Source: Pseudonocardia broussonetiae (lineage in GTDB: Bacteria; Actinomycetota; Actinomycetes; Mycobacteriales; Pseudonocardiaceae). Taken from it: a DNA stretch of 64,000 nt. Below are positions 26,224-34,423 of the stretch, piece by piece. The stretch lies in contig NZ_CP053564.1 in NCBI RefSeq assembly GCF_013155125.1, positions 4,161,501-4,225,500 of the forward strand, given 5' to 3'. The position numbers were made by a program, and so were the translations under genes. The notes under the pieces are model-generated. The model saw only the letters and a list, made by a program, of their open reading frames with translations. It was not told where the DNA came from and ran no database searches. Every line of letters starts with the position of its first letter. Position 1 is the stretch's first letter.

Positions 26224-26484
26224 CCCGATCTCGCCGTCGGGTATGCCGTGGTCGATCTGGACCGGGTCGCCGAGCTGGTCCGCGCCGTGGGTATCGAGTG
26301 TGTGATCGACACCCCGGGTGGTGGGGTCGCGGTGTTGCTGGCCGGTCCACCGACCGAGGACCCGGTGTGGGCGTTCCCGTGGGCGGTGCCGGCCGGGCCG
26401 GTTCGACTGGGACGGGCCGTCGCTGGCCTCGACCCGTGACCTGCGGGTCGGCCCGGACACCGCCGACCGGGACGCCGCCATGTA
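26224..26484 (+). pseudogene. Decayed small island gene
   Basis: The plus strand reads PDLAVGYAVVDLDRVAEL then VRAVGIECVIDTPGGGVAVLLAGP, ordinary protein-like sequence, then shifts frame near 26400 to FDWDGPSLASTRDLRVGP and a TAG at 26484. A further short piece, LTEEQIAELIVTQTGAGAW, follows at 26493. No start codon is convincing. These are remnants of one or two small mobile-element genes. Confidence 0.4.
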
Positions 26485-26984
26485 GGTCCGCGTTGACCGA
26501 GGAACAGATCGCTGAATTGATCGTCACCCAGACCGGCGCCGGCGCCTGGATGGCCGAGCGGCGGTGAGCGACCACACGGCGGAGCGCTCGCCTGTCATCG
26601 ATGCTGGCGAGCGTTCGGACTGAGCCGTGGATTGCGCTCGGTCGGCGTGCCTGAACACGCGGCCGAGCGCGTCAGCGGCGTGGTCGCAACGACGGTTGCG
26701 ACGCTCCCCCGAGGGGTTGCGGTCCGCCCTGGCGAGCCCGCCGCAACCTGCCGGGGTCGGAGTCGACGGTGACCAGCTGCCGTCGCCCGTCTGCCGGACC
26801 AGGTGCCCGCGCCGGTGTCGCGGAGGAACCCGCGCAGCCGTTGCCGCCCAGGTGCAGCTGGGTGAGTAGCCGGTCGACCGGGTCGGGTGAGCAGGGCGGG
26901 TGGTGACGTCGAGCTGTCGGTTTGATCGTGATGCCGGTCTTGATCGTCTGCCGTCGGCGCGGACGCCCGGGTGTGCGCGGCGTC
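26485..26984. other. Gene-free stretch before the ParB-like gene
   Basis: About 500 bp with no supported gene on either strand. Minus-strand frames here are open only because of base composition. The 3' part leads into the repeated leader element. Confidence 0.4.
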
Positions 26985-27017
26985 GCACTCTGGCATCGCC
27001 GACCCGCGGCCACGGCC

Positions 27018-27125
27018 GATGAACCCGGCCGTCGCCATCGGAGTGAACCGGCGCACCGCCGCCCCGAGCCGGTCACGCCCGGGCCGCCGCCGGTCCGCCC
27101 CGAGTGGCGCAGCCGGAACCCCCGC
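27018..27125 (+). ncRNA. Repeated structured leader, copy 1 (before the ParB-like gene)
   Basis: GATGAACCCGG at 27018-27028 and CCGGAACCCCCGCCG at 27113-27127 are shared with two other leaders. Arms 27025-27040 and 27101-27116 pair with two single-base bulges. It sits about 95-200 nt before the GTG of the ParB-like gene. The arms differ from those of the other copies, so pairing rather than sequence is conserved. It could be a cis-acting RNA or a DNA hairpin. Confidence 0.45.
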
Positions 27126-27217
27126 CGCCGCGGACGGCGCTGCCCGGGACGAGTGCGCCCCGCACCGGGGCGCGAACCGCTGGAGCCGCGCTCCGGCCAA
27201 CCTCCCAGGAGCCAGCC

Positions 27218-28429
27218 GTGACCCTCATCGTCAACCCCGACCAGCCCATCTCCGCCCTCGCGCGAGTCGACGACCCGCCGGCCATCGACGACCCGCACGC
27301 TGCCGACACGACTGCCGACGCCGCCACCGCCAGCGCCCAGACCGGTGACGCGGGAGAGCCGTCCGACGCCGACATATCCACCGGCCACGACGAGCCGGTC
27401 GGCGAGCTGCTGCATATCGATCCGCGGACGCTGGTCATCGGCGCGAACGTGCGCCGCGACGTCGCGCTGGACCGCCCGTTCCTGCGCTCGATCGCCGACC
27501 GTGGTGTCCGGGAACCGATCATCGTCCGCCGCGACGGCCAAGGCGCGCTGGTGGTGCGCAAGGGCAAGCGCCGCACCCTCGCCGCGGTCGAGACCGGCCG
27601 CCCGACTGTCCCGGTGCTGGTCGAGACCGGCCGACCCGGCGACGACCCGGACGCCGATGACCGTGCCGAGGTGATCGACCGGATCGTTGATCAGCTCGAG
27701 GAGAACCAGCACCGCGCCGGGACCAGCGAGGTCGACGAGGTCCGGGCGCACCAGCAGCTGCTCGACCTCGGGCTGACCGCCGGCCAGATCGCCCGCCGCA
27801 CCCACGTCCCGACCGCCCGAGTGAAGCAGACCACCGCGGTCGCGCGCAGCGAGCTCGCCGCCGCGGCGATGGAGCGCTACGACCTCACCTTGGACCAGGT
27901 CGCGGTCATCGCCGAGTTCGACGGTCCGGACGGACCGGATGTCGAGGCGGTCAAGGCGCTCACCGTGACCGCGGCCAAGGAGCCCGCGCAGTTCGTGCAC
28001 GTCGCCCAGCGGCTTCGCGACCAACGCGCCGACGCCCGCCAGGTCGCCGACACCGTCGCCGAACTCACCGGACAGGGAGTGCGGGTGCTCGACCCCGACA
28101 ACAACTCCGCTGCCGCGCAGATCAGCGGGCTGCGGCTCGACGCGCAGACTCCCAGCGGGACCGAGCTCGACGCCGACACCCACAGCTTGTGCCCCGGCCA
28201 CGCGGTCACCGTCGAGGTGCACCGCGGCTGGGACCGCGAGCCCCAGGTCAAGGTCGTCCACTGGTGCACCGCCACCGACGAGCACGGCCACGTCGCCCGC
28301 TGGGGCCGCGTCACGTCAACCGACGCCGGGGGCGACGGCGCGGTGGCACACGAGCTCGCCCAGGCCGCCGAGCAGGCCAAGGCCGAACGGCGCCGGGTCA
28401 TCGCGAACAACAAGGACTGGGACTCCGCT
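27218..28429 (+). pseudogene. ParB-like protein, N-terminal part, cut by a transposon
   Basis: 404 codons from a GTG with AGGAG six bases upstream. After an Asp/Ala-rich tail, residues 65-150 form a ParB/Srx-type domain: IDPRTLVIGANVRRD, REPIIVRRDGQGALVVRKGKRR. A KorB-like helix-turn-helix follows (LGLTAGQIARRTHVPTARVKQ). The natural reading ends at NNKDWDSA (28427-28429), where the Tn554-like element begins. Its missing C-terminal half resumes in sense at 32375. The frame runs on as nonsense through the transposon to 29182. Island ParB-like proteins probably aid maintenance or regulation. Whether the truncated form works is unknown. Confidence 0.82.
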
Positions 28430-28481
28430 CTGTTGACTGCACCATCTCGCCCTCTTCGAGGGCTTCCTGGAGGTGGTTGCG

Positions 28482-29681
28482 GTGGACGAAGTTCGGCAGG
28501 CGCTGCTCGACGGTCGGCGGGCGTTGCCGGGAGTCGGGAGGGTCCGCCCCGGTGCGGCGGGGTCGCTGCCGTTCGTGGTGGTCGACGACCACGACGTCGA
28601 GATCGCGCCGATCTCGACATTCCTGCGGGATCTGATGTTGACCGACATGAGCCCGCTGACGGCGCGCTCCTACGGCCACGACCTGCTGCGGTGGTGGCGG
28701 CTGCTGAGCGTGCTCAGCGTGCCCTGGGAACACGCGTCGCGTTCCGAGGTCGAGGTGCTGGTCGGCTGGATGCGCTCAGCGGACAACCCGCAGCGACACC
28801 GCCGCCGGCCGGCGGCGGCCCCGGCCGGGTCGATGAACCGGCGCACCGGGAAGCCGTCGCTGCGGCAGGGCTACGCGCCGGCGACGATCAATCACGCCCT
28901 GTCGGTGCTGAGCACGTTCTACGCCTTCCACGCCCAGTTCGGCCACGGGCCGGTCAGCAACCCGGTGCCGGTGAGTGCGAGTCGGCGGGCTCGGCTGGCG
29001 CACCGCAGCCCGATCGAGGCTCAGGGCGAGCATCGGCGGGCGCCGTTGCGACAGAAGCCGCCGGTGCTGCTGCCGCGGGCGATCCCGGACGGCCTGTTCG
29101 ACGAGCTGGTCGGCGCGATGCGCAGCCACCGGGACCGGGCCCTGTTGGCGCTCTACCTGTCCAGCGGGGCGCGGGCCAGTGAACTGCTCGGCGTGCGCGG
29201 TGAACAGGTGGACTGGACACGCCAGCAGGTGTGGGTCGTCTCGAAGGGCACCCGGGCGCTGCAGCCGGTGCCGGCCTCCCCGGAGGCGTTGCGGCACTTG
29301 GCCTGCTACTTCGACGAGCACGGCACACCCGCGGCGGACGAGATCATCTGGCGCACCCTGCGCGGCACACCCCGGCCGTTGCCCTACTTCGCGGCCCGGC
29401 GGGTGCTGCAGCGCGCCAACGCGCTGCTGGGCACGGACTGGACGCTGCACGATCTGCGGCACACCACGATCGAACGGATGACCTCGGACCCGGCGCTGTC
29501 GCTGCCCGACGTGATGGCGGTGAGCCGTCATCAGCGGGTGTCGTCGCTGGATCCGTATCTGCGGCCGCGGGTGGACGACGTCTTCGAGCGGCTGCAACGG
29601 CACTACACCCAGCCACGACCGGCGCAGACGCTCACGCCGGGCTACGACGCCGCCGACTTCCGGACGGTGTTCGGTGGGTGA
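28482..29681 (+). CDS. tnpA: Tyrosine recombinase, TnpA-like
   Basis: 399 residues. An N-terminal SAM-like core-binding domain (residues 45-160) precedes the catalytic domain (195-370). Catalytic residues seen are Arg231 in SGARASELLG, Lys255 in VSKGTR, HDLRH (His323, Arg326), His350 in SRHQ and Tyr359 in LDPYL, so it looks active. The GTG at 28482 has GGAGG eight bases before it; an earlier GTG overlaps that site. Its stop lies 8 nt inside tnpB, so both are co-translated. It corresponds to TnpA of Tn554-type elements. Confidence 0.88.
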   Translation: MDEVRQALLDGRRALPGVGRVRPGAAGSLPFVVVDDHDVEIAPISTFLRDLMLTDMSPLTARSYGHDLLRWWRLLSVLSVPWEHASRSEVEVLVGWMRSADNPQRHRRRPAAAPAGSMNRRTGKPSLRQGYAPATINHALSVLSTFYAFHAQFGHGPVSNPVPVSASRRARLAHRSPIEAQGEHRRAPLRQKPPVLLPRAIPDGLFDELVGAMRSHRDRALLALYLSSGARASELLGVRGEQVDWTRQQVWVVSKGTRALQPVPASPEALRHLACYFDEHGTPAADEIIWRTLRGTPRPLPYFAARRVLQRANALLGTDWTLHDLRHTTIERMTSDPALSLPDVMAVSRHQRVSSLDPYLRPRVDDVFERLQRHYTQPRPAQTLTPGYDAADFRTVFGG

Positions 29682-32103
29682 CCTGCGGCGCCACACCAAG
29701 CAGCGGTTGCTCACCCCGGACACCGAGCCGCGGCCGCGCCGTTCGACACCGACGCGGCAGATCATCACCCCGGCACCCGCCCCAGCCCCGGCGGTGCCGC
29801 CGCGACCGCACGGCAACCTCGACGCTGCGTCGGCTGAGCAGATCATGGCCGTCGTCGAGAGGGTGTGGCCACGCAAGTCGCAACGGACCTACGACCGGCG
29901 GCGCGGGATGCGACGGCTGCTCGACCTGATGGCCGAGTTCCCCGGCGCGACCTGGCAGCAGCGGTGGCTCGCATCGGGGTTCGACGTTCCGGACCGGCCG
30001 GTGCGCGAGCTCGCCGACACCGACTGGGCCCGCGGCGAGATCACGCATTCGCTGATGCTGCTGTGCTGCCTGCGGGTGATCCGACCGTCGCTGGCGGCGT
30101 TCCGGGGCAACCGCTTCGTCCGCTACCACGAGCATTTCGAGCCGGCCCAGGCCGACCCGCAGCTCGAGGAGTTCGTGCGGCTGGTGCAGGCCCAGGACAC
30201 CTCGCCGCACTACCGGCGCTGCGCCCGTTTCGACATCGCCGGTGCGCTAACCAGTCAGGGCATCACCTTCACGGACCTCACCGCCGAGGCGTTCCTGCAC
30301 TACGCCACCGAGACCCGCCGCGGCCACTTCGGCCACGGCTACGAGCTCTACGTCGGTCACCTGGCCTGGGAGGTCCTGCACCAGAGCGGGCACTTCCCAC
30401 CCCGAGTGCCGTCCACGCTGCGCGCCGCGCTGCGCTCACCGGCGCTCACCCCGACCGAGCTGGTCGACCTGCACGAGGTCGGCAACCCGGACGCCCGAGC
30501 AATGCTGATCGCCTACCTCACCCGTCGCAGCCACGACCTGGACTACACCTCGCTGCGGTGCCTAGCCTCGGACCTGTGTCGCAGCTTCTGGGGCGAGATC
30601 GAACGCATCAACCCCGACCAGTCCGATCTCGCCCTGTCCGAGCGGACCTATCAGGCGTGGCGAGTCGCGCTCGGCACCCGGCGCGACGGCAAACCACGGC
30701 TGGGAGCCGACGCGATCGTCACCAACGTCCGCGCCCTCTATCTCGACCTGCAGGGCTGGGCCACCCAAGAACCCGAGCAGTGGGCCCGCTGGGTGGCGAC
30801 CTGCCCGATCAGCAGCCGCGACGTCAAGGCCCGGGCCAAGGCCCGGCGGCGCACCAAGGAGCGCATGGACAACCGCACCCGCGTCCTGCAACCGCTGCTG
30901 CCGGTGCTCGTCGCCGCGGTCGAGCACCGGCGCGAGCACATGGCGCAGCTACTCGGCGCCGCCACCACGGCCGAGGCCGGGCAGCGCATCACCGTCGACG
31001 ACCGCCACTACACGCGGCTGTTCTCCGCGGGCGACGCCCGCCACCAACGCATCCACGGCCGACCCAACATCCGCGTCCTCGACGAGCAGTCCGGCCGCCC
31101 GGTCAACGTCACCTCCGGCGAGGACACCGCGTTCTGGGAATGGGCCTGCGTCGAAACATTGCGGCACACCGGGGCCCGCAACGAGGAAGTTCTCGAGCTG
31201 TCCCAGCTCAGCATCCGCCAATACGTTCGCCCCAACGGTGAAGTCGTCGCGCTGCTGGTGATTGCCCCATCGAAAACCGATCGGGAACGGGTCATCCCGA
31301 TGACCGCCGAGCTGTTCCACGTGATCGCCTGCATCATCCGCCGGCTGACCCGCGGCCGACCCGCCATCGCGCTGGCCACCCGCTACGACAAGGCCGAGCA
31401 CGTCACCAGCGAGCCGCAGCCGTTCCTGTTCCAGCGGACCATCGGGCAGCGCACCGAGGTCATCACCCCCGGCTCGCTACGCGAGATGCTGTTCCGGCTC
31501 TGCGCCGGCCTCGCCGTCACCCATCCCCAGCTGGCCACCATCAGGTTCACCCCGCACGACTTCCGGCGCCTGTTCGCCACCGACCTCGCCAACCATGGAT
31601 TGCCCATCCACATCGGCGCCGCATTGCTGGGTCATCTCAATCTGCAGACCTTCCACGGCTACGTTGCGGTGTTTCACGAAGATGTCATCCGCCATTACCA
31701 GACCCACCTCGCCAACCGACGCGCCGGCCGATCCATCGGTGAATACCGGGCCGTCACCAAGGACGAATGGGGCGAGTTCGAGCAGCACTTCGACAAGCGA
31801 AAGGTCGAGCTCGGCAACTGCGGGCGCCCCTACGCCACCCCGTGCGAACACGAACACGCCTGCGTCCGCTGCCCGATGCTGCGCATCGACCCCAAGATGA
31901 TCGCCCGGCTTGACGAGATCCACACCGACCTACTCGCTCGACGTGACCACGCCCACGCCCAGGGCTGGCTCGGTGAGATCGAAGGCATCGACCTCACGCT
32001 GCGCTTCCTCGGCGAGAAGCGCGCCGAAACCCTGCGTCAGGCCCGGTTCAGCCGCGACTCTCTCACCCCAGTCGGCATGCCCGCCATCGGAGCACCCGCA
32101 TGA
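29674..32103 (+). CDS. tnpB: Tyrosine recombinase, TnpB-like, with C-terminal Cys cluster
   Basis: 809 residues, long for an integrase. The N-terminal 400 residues are helical. The catalytic domain (about 480-690) has TGARNEEVLELS (Arg near 502), APSKTDRERVIP (Lys), TPHDFRRLFATD (His near 629, Arg near 632), LLGHLNLQTF (His) and HGYVAVF (Tyr near 664). Near residue 715-735, NCGRPYATPCEHEHACVRCP gives C-x7-C-x5-C-x2-C, probably a zinc knuckle. GTG start overlaps tnpA. The stop overlaps the ATG of the third gene (ATGA). Expected to act with TnpA in site-selective transposition. Confidence 0.88.
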   Translation: MGDLRRHTKQRLLTPDTEPRPRRSTPTRQIITPAPAPAPAVPPRPHGNLDAASAEQIMAVVERVWPRKSQRTYDRRRGMRRLLDLMAEFPGATWQQRWLASGFDVPDRPVRELADTDWARGEITHSLMLLCCLRVIRPSLAAFRGNRFVRYHEHFEPAQADPQLEEFVRLVQAQDTSPHYRRCARFDIAGALTSQGITFTDLTAEAFLHYATETRRGHFGHGYELYVGHLAWEVLHQSGHFPPRVPSTLRAALRSPALTPTELVDLHEVGNPDARAMLIAYLTRRSHDLDYTSLRCLASDLCRSFWGEIERINPDQSDLALSERTYQAWRVALGTRRDGKPRLGADAIVTNVRALYLDLQGWATQEPEQWARWVATCPISSRDVKARAKARRRTKERMDNRTRVLQPLLPVLVAAVEHRREHMAQLLGAATTAEAGQRITVDDRHYTRLFSAGDARHQRIHGRPNIRVLDEQSGRPVNVTSGEDTAFWEWACVETLRHTGARNEEVLELSQLSIRQYVRPNGEVVALLVIAPSKTDRERVIPMTAELFHVIACIIRRLTRGRPAIALATRYDKAEHVTSEPQPFLFQRTIGQRTEVITPGSLREMLFRLCAGLAVTHPQLATIRFTPHDFRRLFATDLANHGLPIHIGAALLGHLNLQTFHGYVAVFHEDVIRHYQTHLANRRAGRSIGEYRAVTKDEWGEFEQHFDKRKVELGNCGRPYATPCEHEHACVRCPMLRIDPKMIARLDEIHTDLLARRDHAHAQGWLGEIEGIDLTLRFLGEKRAETLRQARFSRDSLTPVGMPAIGAPA

Positions 32104-32327
32104 GCACCGTGCACCTCAACACCAGCGACGCCGCCGAGCTCGCCGAGATGCTCACCTTCCTCGGCGACTGGCTCGCCAACGACCCCCACACCCTCAGCGC
32201 GTCCCTGGAGAAGTTCCTCGGCGGCACCGGCTACACCACCGACACGCTCCACAACGACCTCGCTCGCTTCGCCTTCCTGCTCACCGGAGAAGGCGCAGCA
32301 CACCTCTTCGGCGGTGAGGAGCAATGA
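32100..32327 (+). CDS. Small third gene of the Tn554-like element (TnpC position)
   Basis: A 75-residue mostly helical acidic protein: NTSDAAELAEMLTFLGDWL, TLHNDLARFAFLLTGEG. It overlaps tnpB by ATGA and is shorter than Tn554 TnpC (about 125 residues), with no similarity I can recall. By position it should modulate orientation or frequency of transposition, as TnpC does. It ends 48 nt before the resumed ParB-like sequence. Confidence 0.7.
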   Translation: MSTVHLNTSDAAELAEMLTFLGDWLANDPHTLSASLEKFLGGTGYTTDTLHNDLARFAFLLTGEGAAHLFGGEEQ

Positions 32328-32374
32328 TCTTCGCCGCACGGTGACGGGCGAGTCGACTTGCGAAGTGCAGAGAA

Positions 32375-32923
32375 GCGGCGACCGTGCGCCGCGAGTGGCT
32401 GCGCTCGTTCCTGGCCCGCCGTACCGCCCCGCGCAACGCCATGCCCTACATCGCCGCCACGCTCGCCCACGCTGGGCACGATCTGCGGCGGGCGATGGAG
32501 TCCGGCCACCCGACCGCGTGTGAGCTGCTGGGCCTGACCGCGACCGGCAGCGTCTATGTCGGGCGGCCGAATCCGATCGAGGCCCTCACCGCCACCGCGA
32601 CCCCGGCGAGGGCGACCCTGCTCGCCCTCGCGGTGTTGCTCGGCGCGGCCGAGGACGCCACCGGCCGCCAGACCTGGCGCAACCCGACTCGGGAGAACGG
32701 CGCCTACTTCGCGGCGCTGCGGGACTGGGGCTACCCGTTGTCCCCGGTCGAGGAGCTCGCCCTCGGCGAGGTCGATGCGACGCCCAGTCCGTGCGATGAC
32801 TCCGCTGACGAGGTCGCGGCCGCGGACGCCGGTGACGACGCCGGGGCCACCGCGGACCACGACACCGACGGTGAGGACCACGGGGCCGCCACGGACGCCG
32901 GAGAGGCTGCGGCCACCGGCTGA
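32375..32923 (+). pseudogene. ParB-like protein, C-terminal part, separated by the transposon
   Basis: From GCGGCGACC the frame reads AATVRREWLRSFLARR, followed by IAATLAHAGHDLRRAMESGHP and a helical region, then an acidic Asp/Ala/Gly-rich tail to TGA at 32923. It joins in frame to the N-terminal part that stops at DWDSA (28429), giving about 586 residues for the intact protein. It begins with a possible GTG at 32384 but lacks a clear ribosome site, so expression as a separate peptide is doubtful. Confidence 0.8.
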
Positions 32924-32930
32924 CCCCGGT

Positions 32931-32969
32931 CACCGGGTGGGGCCGCGCCGCCGCGGTCCCCGCCCGGTG
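32931..32969 (+). terminator. Strong hairpin after the ParB-like gene
   Basis: CACCGGGTGGGG pairs with CCCCGCCCGGTG (one wobble) and an inner CCGCG/CGCGG stem closes on a short loop. It starts eight bases past the stop and ends 25 nt before the next ATG, so it may be an attenuator. Confidence 0.6.
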
Positions 32970-32994
32970 ATCCCGACCGAGAGGAGTACCCGCG

Positions 32995-33483
32995 ATGCCG
33001 GTCGACCACTTCACCCTCTACGACTGGAGCCGCAGCTACGTGCTGCCCGCCGAGGTGCGTAGCAACATCCCGCTGCGCGGCAGCGTCGGCATGCTCGGCG
33101 CCCACAACACGGCTCGCGGCCTGCTCGTCGAGACCTGCCGCCACACCGGCGCCCACCCGACCGGCCTGCACTACGCGGAAACCGTGCTGGGCGACCGCGC
33201 GATCGTCGTCGTCGACATCACCGCGACCGCGCACCTGCCCACCGGCGACCCGCTCACCGTGCACACCCGGACCCGGCACCACCGCCACGACGACGCACGC
33301 GACGGCGACTGGTCGATCAGCATCGACGACATCTCACATCCCGGTCGGGACCGCGCGCGGCCGCCATCCCCGCCGATGCAGGGATGGATCGTCCATCGCC
33401 TGCTGCGCCAACACACGTCGGCCCGACCGGGCCGAGGCGGGGAGTGCACCGGCGCGGGCATCGGTCGCGTGCCGTCGCGATGA
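32995..33483 (+). CDS. Island hypothetical protein
   Basis: A 162-residue protein with a good AGGAG upstream of ATG. It reads FTLYDWSRSYVLPAEVRSNI, then GLHYAETVLGDRAIVVVDITATAHL and VHTRTRHHRHDD; alternating hydrophobics suggest a beta-rich core of about 110 residues and a disordered, His/Arg-rich tail. No family is recognised. Between the ParB-like gene and ssb it belongs to the conserved core of the island. Its last 40 codons are Pro/Arg-rich and might be a frameshifted end. Confidence 0.6.
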   Translation: MPVDHFTLYDWSRSYVLPAEVRSNIPLRGSVGMLGAHNTARGLLVETCRHTGAHPTGLHYAETVLGDRAIVVVDITATAHLPTGDPLTVHTRTRHHRHDDARDGDWSISIDDISHPGRDRARPPSPPMQGWIVHRLLRQHTSARPGRGGECTGAGIGRVPSR

Positions 33484-33537
33484 TCTTGTGTTGGCCGGTG
33501 GCGTCCCTGGGCACGGCGTGGGCAGGAGACGCCCGAA

Positions 33538-33672
33538 GGTCAGCACACCGCGGGCGGGGCGAGCGGCGATGAACCCGGACCCGGTCCGACCGGGTGGGAC
33601 AGGGCCTCGCTGCGCTCGGACGCCTTCGGCGTTCCCACCCCGCTCGGACGAGCCCGGAACCTCCGCCGTCCC
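33538..33672 (+). ncRNA. Repeated structured leader, copy 2 (before ssb)
   Basis: GGTCAGCACACCG (33538) and GATGAACCCGG (33568) are identical to copy 3, and CCCGGAACCTCCGCCGTCCC (33653-33672) closes it. Arms GTCCGACCGGGTGGGA (33584-33599) and TCCCACCCCGCTCGGAC (33633-33649) pair over 15-16 bp. The arm sequences differ completely from those of copy 3. It lies 80-215 nt before the ssb ATG. Confidence 0.5.
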
Positions 33673-33751
33673 TACGGACCCCGCCTACGGCGCGCTGAGG
33701 CCAAGGGCCGCGTCACCAACCCCATCACCGAGCACCAGGGAGCACACTGTC

Positions 33752-34207
33752 ATGAACAAGATCACCGTCCACGGCAACCTCACCGGCAAGCCCGAACTGC
33801 GCCACTCCCGCTCCGGGGTCCCGGTCACCACGTTCACCATCGCGGCCAACCGGCGCCGGCTCAACCGGCAGACCGGGAACTGGGTCGACCTGCCCGCGGT
33901 GTTCCACCGGGTCGTGTGCTTCAACGCCCTGGCCGAGAACGTCGCCGCGAGCCTGGACAAGGGAACCCCGGTCGCGGTCACCGGCGAGTTCACCGACGAC
34001 AGCTACAAGCGCGAGGACGGCAGTATGGTCCGCCGGATCCAGATCGAGGCCGCCGACGTCGCCGCGAGCCTGCGCTACGCCACCGCCACGCTCACCAAGA
34101 ACCCGCGCAACGGTGCCATAGCGCCGCCCGCCGATGAGCCCGACCGCGCGGAGGACCGCGCCGAGGCCGTCGAGGGTCCGGCGCTCACCGTCGTCGGATC
34201 CGACTGA
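33752..34207 (+). CDS. ssb: Single-stranded DNA-binding protein
   Basis: A 151-residue SSB with the OB fold: NKITVHGNLTGKPELR, VTTFTIAANRR, WVDLPAVFHRVVCFNALAENVAASLDKGTPVAVTGEFTDDSYKRE in segments. The acidic tail ends VVGSD rather than the canonical DDDIPF, typical of plasmid or ICE SSBs that do not dock host repair proteins. It supports transfer or replication of the element. ATG start with CAGGGAGC upstream. The structured leader lies ahead and a strong hairpin behind. Confidence 0.92.
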   Translation: MNKITVHGNLTGKPELRHSRSGVPVTTFTIAANRRRLNRQTGNWVDLPAVFHRVVCFNALAENVAASLDKGTPVAVTGEFTDDSYKREDGSMVRRIQIEAADVAASLRYATATLTKNPRNGAIAPPADEPDRAEDRAEAVEGPALTVVGSD

Positions 34208-34216
34208 GCCAGATCA

Positions 34217-34255
34217 AGCGGCGGGCCTGGACCTCAGCGGTCCGGGCCCGCCGCT
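34217..34255 (+). terminator. 17-bp hairpin after ssb
   Basis: AGCGGCGGGCC pairs with GGCCCGCCGCT, continued through a T-G wobble by GGACC/GGTCC around a TCAGC loop. It begins nine bases past the ssb stop and is the strongest hairpin of the island; GTTCC follows instead of a U-run. Confidence 0.7.
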
Positions 34256-34423
34256 GTTCCTGGAGGCGGCCCTAGCCCGTGGGCGTCCTCGCGTCGGTGT
34301 CGCACCGTGCCCGCGAACCCGGAACACGCGCCAGCCGCTACCCGAGCACCCACACCTCGACACGATGCGGCGCGTGATCCGGAACCGCGGGCCGACCCGG
34401 TGCTCCGACGCGGGGAGAACAAC

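Larger units (their letters stand above)
28430..32374 (+). mobile_element. Tn554-like transposon (three-gene tyrosine-recombinase element)
   Basis: About 3.9 kb inserted into the ParB-like gene: the two halves of that gene abut its ends exactly in sense. It carries two overlapping tyrosine recombinase genes and a small third gene, the tnpA-tnpB-tnpC plan of Tn554. There is no cargo gene. Near the ends CTGCAC (28437-28442) and GTGCAG (32365-32370) are inverted, with TCGCCC/GGGCGA internal to them. No long target duplication is seen, as expected for this class. The ends are placed to within about 10 bp. Confidence 0.8.

Noticed and set aside
26595..26984. Possible small genes before the ParB-like leader
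   Set aside because: Frames on both strands are short or Arg/Pro-rich, lack ribosome sites and show no recognisable protein pattern.
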